Shown here: positions 41,570 to 49,417 of the stretch, piece by piece | Layout: every line of letters starts with the position of its first letter | Position numbering within the stretch: the stretch's first letter is position 1 | From: JACJYE01 sp964432875 | GTDB lineage: Bacteria; Bacteroidota; Bacteroidia; Chitinophagales; Saprospiraceae | Direction of reading: 5' to 3' | Assembly: GCA_964432875.1 (NCBI GenBank) | Contig: CAYSPJ010000002.1 | Span: forward strand, 57,368 to 121,367 | DNA: 64,000 nucleotides | Translations under genes and position numbers: made by a program | Notes under the pieces: model-generated | The model's input: only the letters and a program-made list of their open reading frames with translations | Told to the model about the DNA's origin: nothing | Database searches by the model: none

Positions 41570-42556
41570 ATGGCTATTTTTGCCGCCAACAAGGCCAAGC
41601 AGATGTTTAACAGCTTCATATCAGTAGTAGGGGTCATCAACCAGGCGGAGGAGCTAGAACTGCTGCCGGATTACTTGAGCAATCTCTACCCCGTGCTCCG
41701 TGAAAACTTTTCGGATTTCGAGTTTATCCTGGTCAACAACCATTTCGGGCGGCCATTGGACCCCTTCATTGAGCCACTGCCTGAAGATCTGAAAAAAAAC
41801 ATCTACCTGCTCAACCTCTCGCGCCATACCAACCCCAACCATGCCATCCTCGCTGGCCTGGACCGCGCTAACGGAGACTATACCATCATCTTTGAGCTGG
41901 CTTTTTACCAGGAGCCCGAATGGGTGCTCAAGCTCTTTGAAAAAACCCGGGAGCATTTCGACATCGTCTATCTCCGGGCGCAGTATCGCAAGGTCGGTTT
42001 GCGCTTCCGGCCGTTTTACAAGCTGTTTTACTACATCCTCAAGCACTACTCTACCCTGCAATTGGATGAAAAAGCGCATGATACCCGGATTATTTCCCGC
42101 CGGGCGCTCAATTCGCTGCTCCGCCTACGGGAAAATCTTCGCTACATGAAAGCCATCTACTCCATCGTAGGTTATAATACGGCCTGCCTCGAGACGCCGA
42201 TACCCTTGCAAAACAGCCGGTCAGACAGTTTTTCTGAACGTTTCCGCACCTCCTTGGTGGCCATCACTTCTTTCACTACTTTCCTGCGCAGCCTGCTGCT
42301 ATGGATTTTTGCTTTCTCCCTGGTCTTCCTCCTCGGTGTTATCGTCAATGCGCTGAAAGTGAAGTTTACGGGTATCGACCTCTTTGGTAATACGGGCGAG
42401 CCTTTCTCCGGCTGGACTTTCCTGGTGGTGCTCATCGCCGTCTTCTTTGCCACCACCTGCCTCAACCTCTACATCATGTCCATCTACCTATCCAATATCT
42501 ACAATGAAATTAAGCAGCGGCCGCTGTACATCATCGAGTCTATCAAACGGTTTTAG
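41570..42556 (+). CDS. GT2-like (DPM1/ArnC-type) membrane glycosyltransferase homologue lacking the DxD motif
   Basis: A 328-residue protein with the DPM1/ArnC layout: a GT-A-like N-terminal half (FISVVGVINQAEELELLPDYL; FEFILVNNHFG; LSRHTNPNHAILAGLDRANGDY) and two C-terminal membrane helices (LLLWIFAFSLVFLLGVIV; FLVVLIAVFFATTCLNLYI). The metal/nucleotide-binding DxD of active members (usually DADLQDPPE) is replaced by ELAFYQEPE, so catalysis as a normal glycosyltransferase is doubtful. The start is ATG 41570; a second Met at residue 12 (MFNSFISVV) is an alternative. It is divergent from the peptide exporter, with a 180-base spacer. Whether it works with surface polysaccharide is unknown. Confidence 0.7.
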   Translation: MAIFAANKAKQMFNSFISVVGVINQAEELELLPDYLSNLYPVLRENFSDFEFILVNNHFGRPLDPFIEPLPEDLKKNIYLLNLSRHTNPNHAILAGLDRANGDYTIIFELAFYQEPEWVLKLFEKTREHFDIVYLRAQYRKVGLRFRPFYKLFYYILKHYSTLQLDEKAHDTRIISRRALNSLLRLRENLRYMKAIYSIVGYNTACLETPIPLQNSRSDSFSERFRTSLVAITSFTTFLRSLLLWIFAFSLVFLLGVIVNALKVKFTGIDLFGNTGEPFSGWTFLVVLIAVFFATTCLNLYIMSIYLSNIYNEIKQRPLYIIESIKRF

Positions 42557-42590
42557 CGGTTTTTCAAAGGCCGACACAGCTGAACAAGCG

Positions 42591-43148
42591 CTAATTGAGG
42601 CGTTTCCCGTCGCGGTATTCGATCAACCTGGCCCTTGGGTAAGGAGTCGATAAAAAGTTGAGCAAAAAATCATCCGCATCTGCGGCTGACTGGAAGCTGC
42701 CAATGGTATATGAATAGCTTTTGTCCGTTATTTTTTCCACGCAAAGGTTGCCGTGGCGCTGAAAAAGCTCATTATCGGGCAAGAGCAAGCTATCCACGAC
42801 GACGATTTCGATTTTGAAGCCAGTATAAGCTTTAGGCAGATTACGGGCTGCACTATGTGTACTGTCGATGCTCAGCGGGCTCATGGGGATAACCATTGGC
42901 GGCGCAGCTTTGCTCTCAAAAGGGTTGGGCTGGTAAGGCGTGTATTTGCCCTCGTCCAAATCCCGGCCAAAACCGCGCCCGGCGGGGATAGTGTCTGGGA
43001 GCAAAAAATAATCGGGCAGAACTTCTGCCCCACCTTTGGTTTTGTGCCCATTATTTTCCAAATTGCCAGCTCCTAAAGCCGGGTAGGATGACCACAATAC
43101 CAATATGGCTGTGGCGAGTAAAGCAAAGGCCTGGGTAGTTTTGATCAT
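42591..43148 (-). CDS. Secreted SPOR-like domain protein
   Basis: A 185-residue protein with a signal peptide (residues ~1-26, ending ALGAG). A low-complexity Pro-rich linker (YTPYQPNPFESKAAPP) leads to a C-terminal ~75-residue domain (GFKIEIVVVDS, then GNLCVEKITDKSYSYTIGSF, then FLLNFLSTPYPRARLIEYRDG) with the beta-alpha-beta pattern of SPOR-like peptidoglycan-binding domains seen in many Saprospirales envelope proteins. Binding to denuded glycan strands would be the family role; not verified here. Convergent with the GT2-like gene and divergent from fmt. Confidence 0.62.
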   Translation of the reverse strand: MIKTTQAFALLATAILVLWSSYPALGAGNLENNGHKTKGGAEVLPDYFLLPDTIPAGRGFGRDLDEGKYTPYQPNPFESKAAPPMVIPMSPLSIDSTHSAARNLPKAYTGFKIEIVVVDSLLLPDNELFQRHGNLCVEKITDKSYSYTIGSFQSAADADDFLLNFLSTPYPRARLIEYRDGKRLN

Positions 43149-43228
43149 AGCATTGGATTTTATTATGTTTCAGTTCGAATGCAGGCATTAAAGTTAATAC
43201 AAACAACTATCATTACCAACTGCTTATT

Positions 43229-44143
43229 ATGAGTTTGCGCATCGTTTTTATGGGGACGCCCGAATTTGCCGTCCCTTCTTTGGATATTTTGGCAAAAAAC
43301 GGCTACCAAATAGCCGGGGTGGTGACGGCGACCGACAAAACCGGCGGGCGGGGCGGCAAGCAGCTGCTCCAATCTGCTGTAAAAAAATACGCTCTGGAAA
43401 ATGGCTTGCCGATACTGCAGCCCGACAAGCTGAAAAGCCCGGAATTCCTGGAGCAGCTCCGGCAGTTGCGTGCTGATTTGCAAGTGGTAGTGGCCTTCCG
43501 CATGTTGCCCGAGCTGGTCTGGAGCATGCCGCGCTTTGGCACTTTCAACCTACATGGTTCGCTGCTGCCAAAATACCGGGGAGCTGCCCCCATCAACTGG
43601 GCCGTCATTAATGGGGAAAAAGAAACGGGCGTCACTACTTTTTTTATCCAACACGAAATAGATACCGGCGACCTCATCCTGCAAGAGCGCCTGCCTATTG
43701 GCGAAGATGAAACGGCCGGCGAAGTACATGACCGCATGATGCTGCTCGGCGCCCAAGCGGTGCTGAAGACCGTCCGGGCCATTGAATCTGGCAACTATAT
43801 CTTGCAAAAACAAGATGAGCGACTGGCTAGTAAAGCTCCCAAGCTGTTCCACGAAACCTGTCAGATCGATTTTCATCAGCCAACGCAAAAAGTCCACGAT
43901 TTTATCCGCGGGCTTAGCCCATACCCCACCGCCTGGACGGTACTCGAAAACCAAGAGCTCAAAATTTTCCGTGCCGAGCAATCAACCGAGCCCCTCTCCC
44001 ACCCTCCTGGCGTTTTTTCCTCGGACAATAAACGCTACATCCGTGTCAGCACGCTGGATGGCTACATCGAATTGTTAGAACTCCAGTTGCAAGGCCGCAA
44101 ACGGATGAGCGTAAAGGATTTTTTGAATGGATTTTCTTTTTGA
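43229..44143 (+). CDS. fmt: Methionyl-tRNA formyltransferase
   Basis: A 304-residue enzyme. N-terminal formyl-transfer domain: RIVFMGTPEFAVPSLDIL; the folate-binding signature HGSLLPKYRGAAPINWA with catalytic Asn/His region; and the C-terminal tRNA-binding OB-like domain (KVHDFIRGLSPYPTAWT; final KRMSVKDFLNGF). It formylates Met-tRNA(fMet) for translation initiation. The gene is followed 52 bases later by an acyl-CoA dehydrogenase on the same strand, probably without functional link. Confidence 0.95.
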   Translation: MSLRIVFMGTPEFAVPSLDILAKNGYQIAGVVTATDKTGGRGGKQLLQSAVKKYALENGLPILQPDKLKSPEFLEQLRQLRADLQVVVAFRMLPELVWSMPRFGTFNLHGSLLPKYRGAAPINWAVINGEKETGVTTFFIQHEIDTGDLILQERLPIGEDETAGEVHDRMMLLGAQAVLKTVRAIESGNYILQKQDERLASKAPKLFHETCQIDFHQPTQKVHDFIRGLSPYPTAWTVLENQELKIFRAEQSTEPLSHPPGVFSSDNKRYIRVSTLDGYIELLELQLQGRKRMSVKDFLNGFSF

Positions 44144-44195
44144 TCGTTTGGGTAAAATGATAAGAAAATTTTAACTGAGTAAAAGATCATATCAA

Positions 44196-45998
44196 ATGAG
44201 CAATAACTATCTCAGCTTGCCTAATCTGCGCTTTCTGCTAACAGAAGTACTTGACGCACCGAGCCTTAAGCAGTTGCCCCGTTACCAGGACTACGACCAG
44301 GAAGCCTTCATGCTGGCGCTGGATGCCGCCAAGCAAACCAGCGACCAATACCTTTTCCCTATTTACCGGGAGATGGATAAAGAGAAGGCGTATTACCAGG
44401 ATGGCGTAGTGCATGTACACCCGGGCTTAAAGGCTGCGATCAAAGCGCTGGCCGATGGTGGCTGGATAAGCGCGCCGGACAGCTACGAACAGGGCGGGCA
44501 GCAAATGCCGCTGACTCTGCTCAATGCCTGCCTCTCCATCTTTTATGCCGCCAACGCTAATGCGGCCTCCCATGCCTTCCTGACCCAAGGCGCGGCAAAC
44601 CTCATCCGCAGCTTTGGCGAGGACAGCCTGCAGCAAGCCTACGTGCCGCGCATGTATGCCGGCGACTGGCAGGGGACGATGGCGCTGACAGAGCCGCAGG
44701 CTGGTAGTTCGCTCACCGATATCACGACCACTGCTGTGCCATCACCGGAAGGTTACTACCACATCAAAGGGCAGAAGATCTATATCTCTGGCGGCGACCA
44801 TACGGCCACGGAGAACGTCGTACACCTGATGCTGGCGCGCATCCAGGGGGCGCCGCCTGGCATCAAGGGCGTATCGCTCTTTGTGGTGCCCAAATACCGG
44901 GAAGAAGCAGGCCAGCTCGTACCCAATGATGTCACTACCGCTGGCATTTATGGCAAGATGGGCCAGAGGGGATATGTAGCGGCACACCTGATGATTGGCG
45001 AGCAGGACAACTGCCGGGGTTATCTGGTGGGCCAACCGCATCGGGGGCTCCCGCAGATGTTCCAGATGATGAACGAAGCCCGTATCGCTACCGGGCTAAT
45101 GGCCGCAGGCACGGCTACAGCAGCTTATTATGCCGCGCTTCAATATGCCAATGAGCGCCCGCAGGGCCGCCACCCTTCCAGTAAAGACCCCGCCCAGCCG
45201 CCCGTCTTGATTATTGAACATGCCGATGTGCGGCGCATGTTGCTCTTCCAGAAAGCCGTGGTGGAAGGCAGCCTTTCGCTCTTGCTCCAATGCAGCTACT
45301 ACGCTGACCAGGCTAAAGCATCCGAAGATAAGACGGTTGCGGAAGAAGCCCATTTACTCCTGGAGCTGCTCACCCCCATCGCCAAGTCATACCCTGCCGA
45401 AATGGGCACTTTGGCCGTCAGCGCCGGGATGCAGGTGCTTGGAGGGGCGGGCTATTGCGACGACTTCCCTTTGGAACAGTACTACCGCGACATCCGCATC
45501 AACTCGATCTATGAAGGCACGACTGCCATTCACGGCATGGATCTGCTGGGCCGCAAGGTGATGATGGCCGAGGGCAAAGCGGCTAAATTGTTCTTTAAAG
45601 AAGTTCAAAGCACCATCAAACAAGCCCTGGCAGTATCCAATCTTCAACCGGCCGCCCAGCAGCTCGCTGGCGCCGCCCAGGAATTGCACGAGACCACTTT
45701 GCATCTCATCAACCTGGCTATGCAGGAACCTCCCGAGGTTTTCCTGGCAGATGCCACACTCTACCTCGAATATTTTGGCACCGTCGCTATCGGCTGGCAG
45801 TGGCTGAAACAAGGCCTGGCCGCCGACCGTGCCTCCTCCGCGGGCAACGGAGGTGAAGACCCTGCTTTCTACCGCAGCAAACTAGCTGCCCTGCACTACT
45901 TCTTTGAGTATGAACTCCCTAAAACGATGGCTTGCCGCCAGCGCTTGCTCAGCTCCAAGCGGGTAACGCTGGAGACGCCACCAGGAGATATCCTTTGA
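44196..45998 (+). CDS. Acyl-CoA dehydrogenase (long, ~600-residue type)
   Basis: A 600-residue flavoprotein. It shows the acyl-CoA dehydrogenase signatures: LTEPQAGSSLTDITTTA (FAD and substrate loop), LGGAGYCDDFPLEQYYRD (second signature, with the catalytic-base region) and RINSIYEGTTAIHGMDLLG. The length, with N- and C-terminal extensions, fits the long ACAD subclass (with a C-terminal extra domain) rather than the ~390-residue short types. It oxidises an acyl-CoA at the alpha-beta bond and passes electrons to ETF. The chain length is not predictable. Same strand as fmt and ggt. Confidence 0.9.
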   Translation: MSNNYLSLPNLRFLLTEVLDAPSLKQLPRYQDYDQEAFMLALDAAKQTSDQYLFPIYREMDKEKAYYQDGVVHVHPGLKAAIKALADGGWISAPDSYEQGGQQMPLTLLNACLSIFYAANANAASHAFLTQGAANLIRSFGEDSLQQAYVPRMYAGDWQGTMALTEPQAGSSLTDITTTAVPSPEGYYHIKGQKIYISGGDHTATENVVHLMLARIQGAPPGIKGVSLFVVPKYREEAGQLVPNDVTTAGIYGKMGQRGYVAAHLMIGEQDNCRGYLVGQPHRGLPQMFQMMNEARIATGLMAAGTATAAYYAALQYANERPQGRHPSSKDPAQPPVLIIEHADVRRMLLFQKAVVEGSLSLLLQCSYYADQAKASEDKTVAEEAHLLLELLTPIAKSYPAEMGTLAVSAGMQVLGGAGYCDDFPLEQYYRDIRINSIYEGTTAIHGMDLLGRKVMMAEGKAAKLFFKEVQSTIKQALAVSNLQPAAQQLAGAAQELHETTLHLINLAMQEPPEVFLADATLYLEYFGTVAIGWQWLKQGLAADRASSAGNGGEDPAFYRSKLAALHYFFEYELPKTMACRQRLLSSKRVTLETPPGDIL

Positions 45999-46008
45999 GC
46001 AATAGTCG

Positions 46009-46040
46009 TTTGAAGATTCATCCCTTATTCCGTATCTTTT
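46009..46040 (+). promoter_or_regulatory. Promoter of the gamma-glutamyltransferase gene
   Basis: TTTG (46009-46012), 20-base spacer, TATCTTTT (46033-46040; 7 of 8). The start codon follows at 46057. Confidence 0.6.
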
Positions 46041-46056
46041 AAAATCATTAAAGCAA

Positions 46057-47748
46057 ATGCGTACTTCAATAGCTTTCATTATATCCGCCTGCTTAGCCAT
46101 CCAGGTTAGCGCCCAAGACCGCATCACCGGGCGCAATTTTGCTACCCGCTCCGAGGTGATTGCCCAAAATGGCATGGCCTGCACTTCACAGCCGCTGGCG
46201 ACCCAAATCGCGCTAGACATCCTCAAAAAGGGCGGCACAGCCGTTGATGCCGCCATTGCTGCCAACGCGGCTCTGGGGCTGATGGAGCCTACCGGTTGCG
46301 GTATCGGGGGCGACTTGTTCGCCATCGTCTGGGATGCCAACACCCAGCAATTGCATGGCCTCAACGCCAGCGGGCGTTCGCCGCAGGGGCTGACGCTCGA
46401 TTACTTCAAAGAAAAGGGCTACGAGAAAATCCCTGCTCATGGCCCGTTGCCGGTGAGCGTGCCCGGCTGCGTGGATGGATGGTTTGAGCTGCACGGCAAA
46501 TTTGGCAAGCTCAGCATGGCGGAAATATTGGCACCTGCTATCCAATACGCTGAAAAGGGCTTCCCGGTCAGCGAGCTGATTGCTTACTACTTTGGGCGGG
46601 GAGTACCTTTTTACCTCTCGAGAGGCTTCCCCAATGTGCAGGAAACTTACACTATTAATGGTGCGCCCCCCAGCAAAGGGGATGTTTTCAAAAACCCTCA
46701 ACTGGCTAGCACCTATCGCAAGCTCGCTGAGGGCGGCAGAGCGGCCTTCTATCAAGGGGATATCGCCCGCACGATCGCGGGTTTCATCCAGGAGCAAGGA
46801 GGCTTCCTGGCTTATGAAGATCTAGCCCGGCATACTTCGGAATGGATTGCACCAGTTTCCGTCAATTACCGCGGATACGACGTCTGGGAATTGCCGCCCA
46901 ACGGCCAGGGCATCGCCGCCCTGCAGATGCTGAATATCCTGGAAGGCTATGATATTGCCGCCATGGGTTTTGGCAGTGCCGCTTATATCCACCACTTTGT
47001 GGAAGCGAAGAAGCTGGTTTTTGAAGACCGGGCTAAATACTATGCCGACATGGCCTTCTCCAAGGTGCCGGTTGAAGCACTGCTTTCTAAAACGTATGCT
47101 GCTGAACGCCGCAAGCTCATCAACAGCGGGCGCGCCGCCCGTTATCAAGCCGGGAAAATCACCGCTGGCGAGACGACCTATCTGACCGTAGCCGATCAGT
47201 ATGGCAATATGATTTCCCTCATCCAAAGCAACTATCGCGGCATGGGCTCCGGCATGGTCCCTCCAGGCCTAGGGTTTATGCTGCAAGATCGCGGCGAGCT
47301 GTTCTCCCTCATCGAGGGGCAGGCGAACACCTATGCGCCGGGTAAGCGGCCTTTTCACACCATCATCCCGGCTTTTATCACCAAAGACGGTAAGCCATAT
47401 CTGAGCTATGGCGTCATGGGGGGAGATTTCCAACCATTGGGGCATGTGCAAGTCGCCATCAACCTCATCGACTTTGGCATGAATATCCAGGAAGCCGGCG
47501 ATGCGCCGCGCATTGACCATGCGGGCTCTTCCGACCCGACCGGCGACACGGTTGACCATACGGGCCAAATCATGCTGGAATCGGGCTTTGAGTATGAAAC
47601 TATCCGCGAGCTGATGAACAAAGGCCATAAAGTGGGCTTCGCGAATGGGACCTATGGCGGCTATCAGGCCATCCGCTTCGATGCTGATAAAGGCGTCTAT
47701 TACGGTGCCTCTGAGGGCAGGAAGGATGGGCAAGCAGGCGGGTACTAG
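46057..47748 (+). CDS. ggt: Gamma-glutamyltranspeptidase
   Basis: A 563-residue periplasmic enzyme with a signal peptide (residues 1-20, ending VSAQD). The large-subunit part contains GTAVDAAIAANAALGLMEPTGCGIGGDLFAIVWD in shortened form (GGTAVDAAIAAN; GCGIGGDLF). The self-cleavage site before the catalytic Thr is in AGETTYLTVADQYGN (Thr of TTYL), starting the small subunit; downstream is SGMVPPGLGFMLQDRG with the family's Gly/Pro loop. It hydrolyses or transfers the glutamyl group of glutathione and gamma-glutamyl compounds, salvaging amino acids. It has its own promoter; the MBL gene follows with a separate -7 box. Confidence 0.93.
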   Translation: MRTSIAFIISACLAIQVSAQDRITGRNFATRSEVIAQNGMACTSQPLATQIALDILKKGGTAVDAAIAANAALGLMEPTGCGIGGDLFAIVWDANTQQLHGLNASGRSPQGLTLDYFKEKGYEKIPAHGPLPVSVPGCVDGWFELHGKFGKLSMAEILAPAIQYAEKGFPVSELIAYYFGRGVPFYLSRGFPNVQETYTINGAPPSKGDVFKNPQLASTYRKLAEGGRAAFYQGDIARTIAGFIQEQGGFLAYEDLARHTSEWIAPVSVNYRGYDVWELPPNGQGIAALQMLNILEGYDIAAMGFGSAAYIHHFVEAKKLVFEDRAKYYADMAFSKVPVEALLSKTYAAERRKLINSGRAARYQAGKITAGETTYLTVADQYGNMISLIQSNYRGMGSGMVPPGLGFMLQDRGELFSLIEGQANTYAPGKRPFHTIIPAFITKDGKPYLSYGVMGGDFQPLGHVQVAINLIDFGMNIQEAGDAPRIDHAGSSDPTGDTVDHTGQIMLESGFEYETIRELMNKGHKVGFANGTYGGYQAIRFDADKGVYYGASEGRKDGQAGGY

Positions 47749-47816
47749 TGTTCGATCCCCCTGGCTTATGAGTGCCAGAGAGCTCCGTTAGCCTCCTTCG
47801 ATCACTAAAAAAGCGC

Positions 47817-47824
47817 TACCTTTG
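47817..47824 (+). promoter_or_regulatory. -7 box of the MBL hydrolase gene
   Basis: TACCTTTG matches TAnnTTTG; the start codon is 25 bases downstream at 47849. The -33 is weak (TTCG at a short distance). Confidence 0.45.
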
Positions 47825-47848
47825 TACTCTCATCCACAAACAGACATC

Positions 47849-48739
47849 ATGATACACACGCTCGACCTTAACTTTCTGGACCTAACCGACACTATCGCCT
47901 GCTTTCTAATCGAGACAGAAGATGGCCCGGCTCTGATTGAAACGGGCCCCTATTCTACTTTTGAGCATTTGAATACAGCCGTAGCTGCCAAGGGGTATGC
48001 GTTAGAAGATATCCGTCACGTCTTTGTCACCCATATCCATTTGGATCATGCCGGCTCGGCCTGGGCGCTGGCCGAGCACGGGGCAGCCATCCACCTGCAC
48101 CCATTTGGAGTGGCGCACCTGCAAGACCCCTCCAAGCTACTGGCTTCCGCCACCCGTATCTATGGCGATGACATGGACCGCCTGTGGGGTACGCTTAAAC
48201 CCATCCCTGCAAGTCAGTTGCTGCCAACCGATCATGGGGCTTCGGTCACAGTGGGCGGGGTAGTATTCAAGGCTTGGCATACGCCCGGACATGCTGTCCA
48301 CCACATTGCCTGGCAGATCGGCAACAACTTATTTACCGGCGATGCCGGGGGGGTGAAAATCGAAAACGGGCCGGTAATGCCGCCTTGCCCTCCCCCGGAT
48401 ATCAATATCGCAGACTGGTTAAAGACTCTAGCCCTAATCCGCAGCCTCAAGCCTGAACAGCTTTATCTGACCCATTACGGCACCATCCCCTCCGGGCAAA
48501 TCGACGCTCACCTCGACGAGCTGCAAGCCGGGCTTCAAGATTGGGCCAATTGGATGCGCCCCCACTACGAAGCTAAGGCTAAAGCGGAGGATATCACGCC
48601 GCTCTTCCAGGCATACGTACAAGGGCAGCTCCTGGCTAAAGGCTTGGACGAGGATCAGCTGGAGCGCTATGAAAACGCCAACCCTTCCTGGATGAGCGTG
48701 GCCGGGCTGCTGCGCTACTGGCACAAGGCTTTGGGTTGA
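47849..48739 (+). CDS. MBL-fold metallohydrolase
   Basis: A 296-residue metallo-beta-lactamase fold hydrolase. Metal-binding set: HIHLDHAG (HxHxDH), the later His in WHTPGHAVHHI, the Asp in LFTGDAGG, and the final His in YLTHYG. The C-terminal helical extension (about 230-296) is typical of the group with accessory domain after the core. The substrate is unknown; candidates include glyoxalase-II-like thioesters or lactones. The start is ATG 47849 (MIHTLDLNFL); an in-frame TTG nine codons upstream lies in the -7 box and is rejected. It is followed by a strong terminator. Confidence 0.9.
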   Translation: MIHTLDLNFLDLTDTIACFLIETEDGPALIETGPYSTFEHLNTAVAAKGYALEDIRHVFVTHIHLDHAGSAWALAEHGAAIHLHPFGVAHLQDPSKLLASATRIYGDDMDRLWGTLKPIPASQLLPTDHGASVTVGGVVFKAWHTPGHAVHHIAWQIGNNLFTGDAGGVKIENGPVMPPCPPPDINIADWLKTLALIRSLKPEQLYLTHYGTIPSGQIDAHLDELQAGLQDWANWMRPHYEAKAKAEDITPLFQAYVQGQLLAKGLDEDQLERYENANPSWMSVAGLLRYWHKALG

Positions 48740-48867
48740 AAACTTGTTCAGATTTTAGCATCAAAAACAAAATCTGAACTAGCTGTAAATGTCGTGCTGG
48801 AGGTTACCTCAAAAGGAGGAAAATGTGGAAAGGGGGAAATTGCCCTCCCTGGTTTATGAGGCAGCCT

Positions 48868-48905
48868 AAAAAAAGCGGCGGGTATCATGCCCGCCGCTTT
48901 TTTTT
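48868..48905. terminator. Strong bidirectional terminator
   Basis: GCGGCGGG (48875-48882) pairs with CCCGCCGC (48890-48897), flanked by A7 and T8, so it can stop transcription from both sides: the MBL gene (plus) and the small membrane-protein gene (minus). Confidence 0.92.
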
Positions 48906-48931
48906 GTTCCTAAGGAAAGCTGCTTTTTTGC

Positions 48932-49177
48932 TCAGGAAGCTGGCACCAAGCGCTTTCCAGCTTCGAGGAGCTTTTTGAGCATATAGATGTCCGGGAGCGT
49001 GATGGCCGCTTCTTCGGACTCCATCCTATCTTCATACTCTTCGATATTGTAACTCGCCGCTGATTTGGCCCGGCCGGGCCCATCTGGCGTAGCAACGATG
49101 CTCAAAAAGGTGTAGGCGGAAATGCTGGCTATAGCCAGCAAGCAAAACATTAAGATACGGGCAGGTTTGTTTTTCAT
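48932..49177 (-). CDS. Small single-pass membrane or secreted protein (81 residues)
   Basis: The protein starts MKNKPARILMF with a hydrophobic helix (ILMFCLLAIASISAYTFLSIV), which may be a membrane anchor or uncleaved signal, followed by a polar C-terminus (NIEEYEDRMESEEAAITLPD; MLKKLLEAGKRL). No named family recognised. Support for a real gene comes from a good promoter (TTTG-N19-TAAATTTA) upstream and the bidirectional terminator downstream. A longer frame opens 19 codons upstream but would start inside the promoter. Confidence 0.6.
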   Translation of the reverse strand: MKNKPARILMFCLLAIASISAYTFLSIVATPDGPGRAKSAASYNIEEYEDRMESEEAAITLPDIYMLKKLLEAGKRLVPAS

Positions 49178-49200
49178 CGGATGATCTTTTAAAAATCGGA

Positions 49201-49231
49201 TAAATTTAAGGCTTTTTTGCCAAACTGCAAA
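49201..49231 (-). promoter_or_regulatory. Promoter of the small membrane-protein gene
   Basis: On the minus strand: TTTG (49231-49228), 19-base spacer, TAAATTTA (49208-49201; 7 of 8). The start codon is 24 bases downstream. Confidence 0.6.
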
Positions 49232-49338
49232 CATTTGTCGGCCAATATCATGCTTCTTCTGGCCAGCAGTCTATGATAGAGACGGGGTGCTGGAAAAAAA
49301 GGTTGCAAAAACTAGTAAGTTTTTAATTTTATTTTCCT

Positions 49339-49346
49339 TATTTTTG
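49339..49346 (+). promoter_or_regulatory. -7 box of the PA-domain protein gene
   Basis: TATTTTTG is a perfect TAnnTTTG octamer in a strongly T-rich stretch, 71 bases before ATG 49418. No TTTG is found at 18-20 bases upstream. Confidence 0.4.
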
Positions 49347-49417
49347 AACGATGGGTTCAAAGCCCTTCACTAATATCGTCAACTTGCTTTTTTAACCTTA
49401 ACAAATATTGTGACAGT

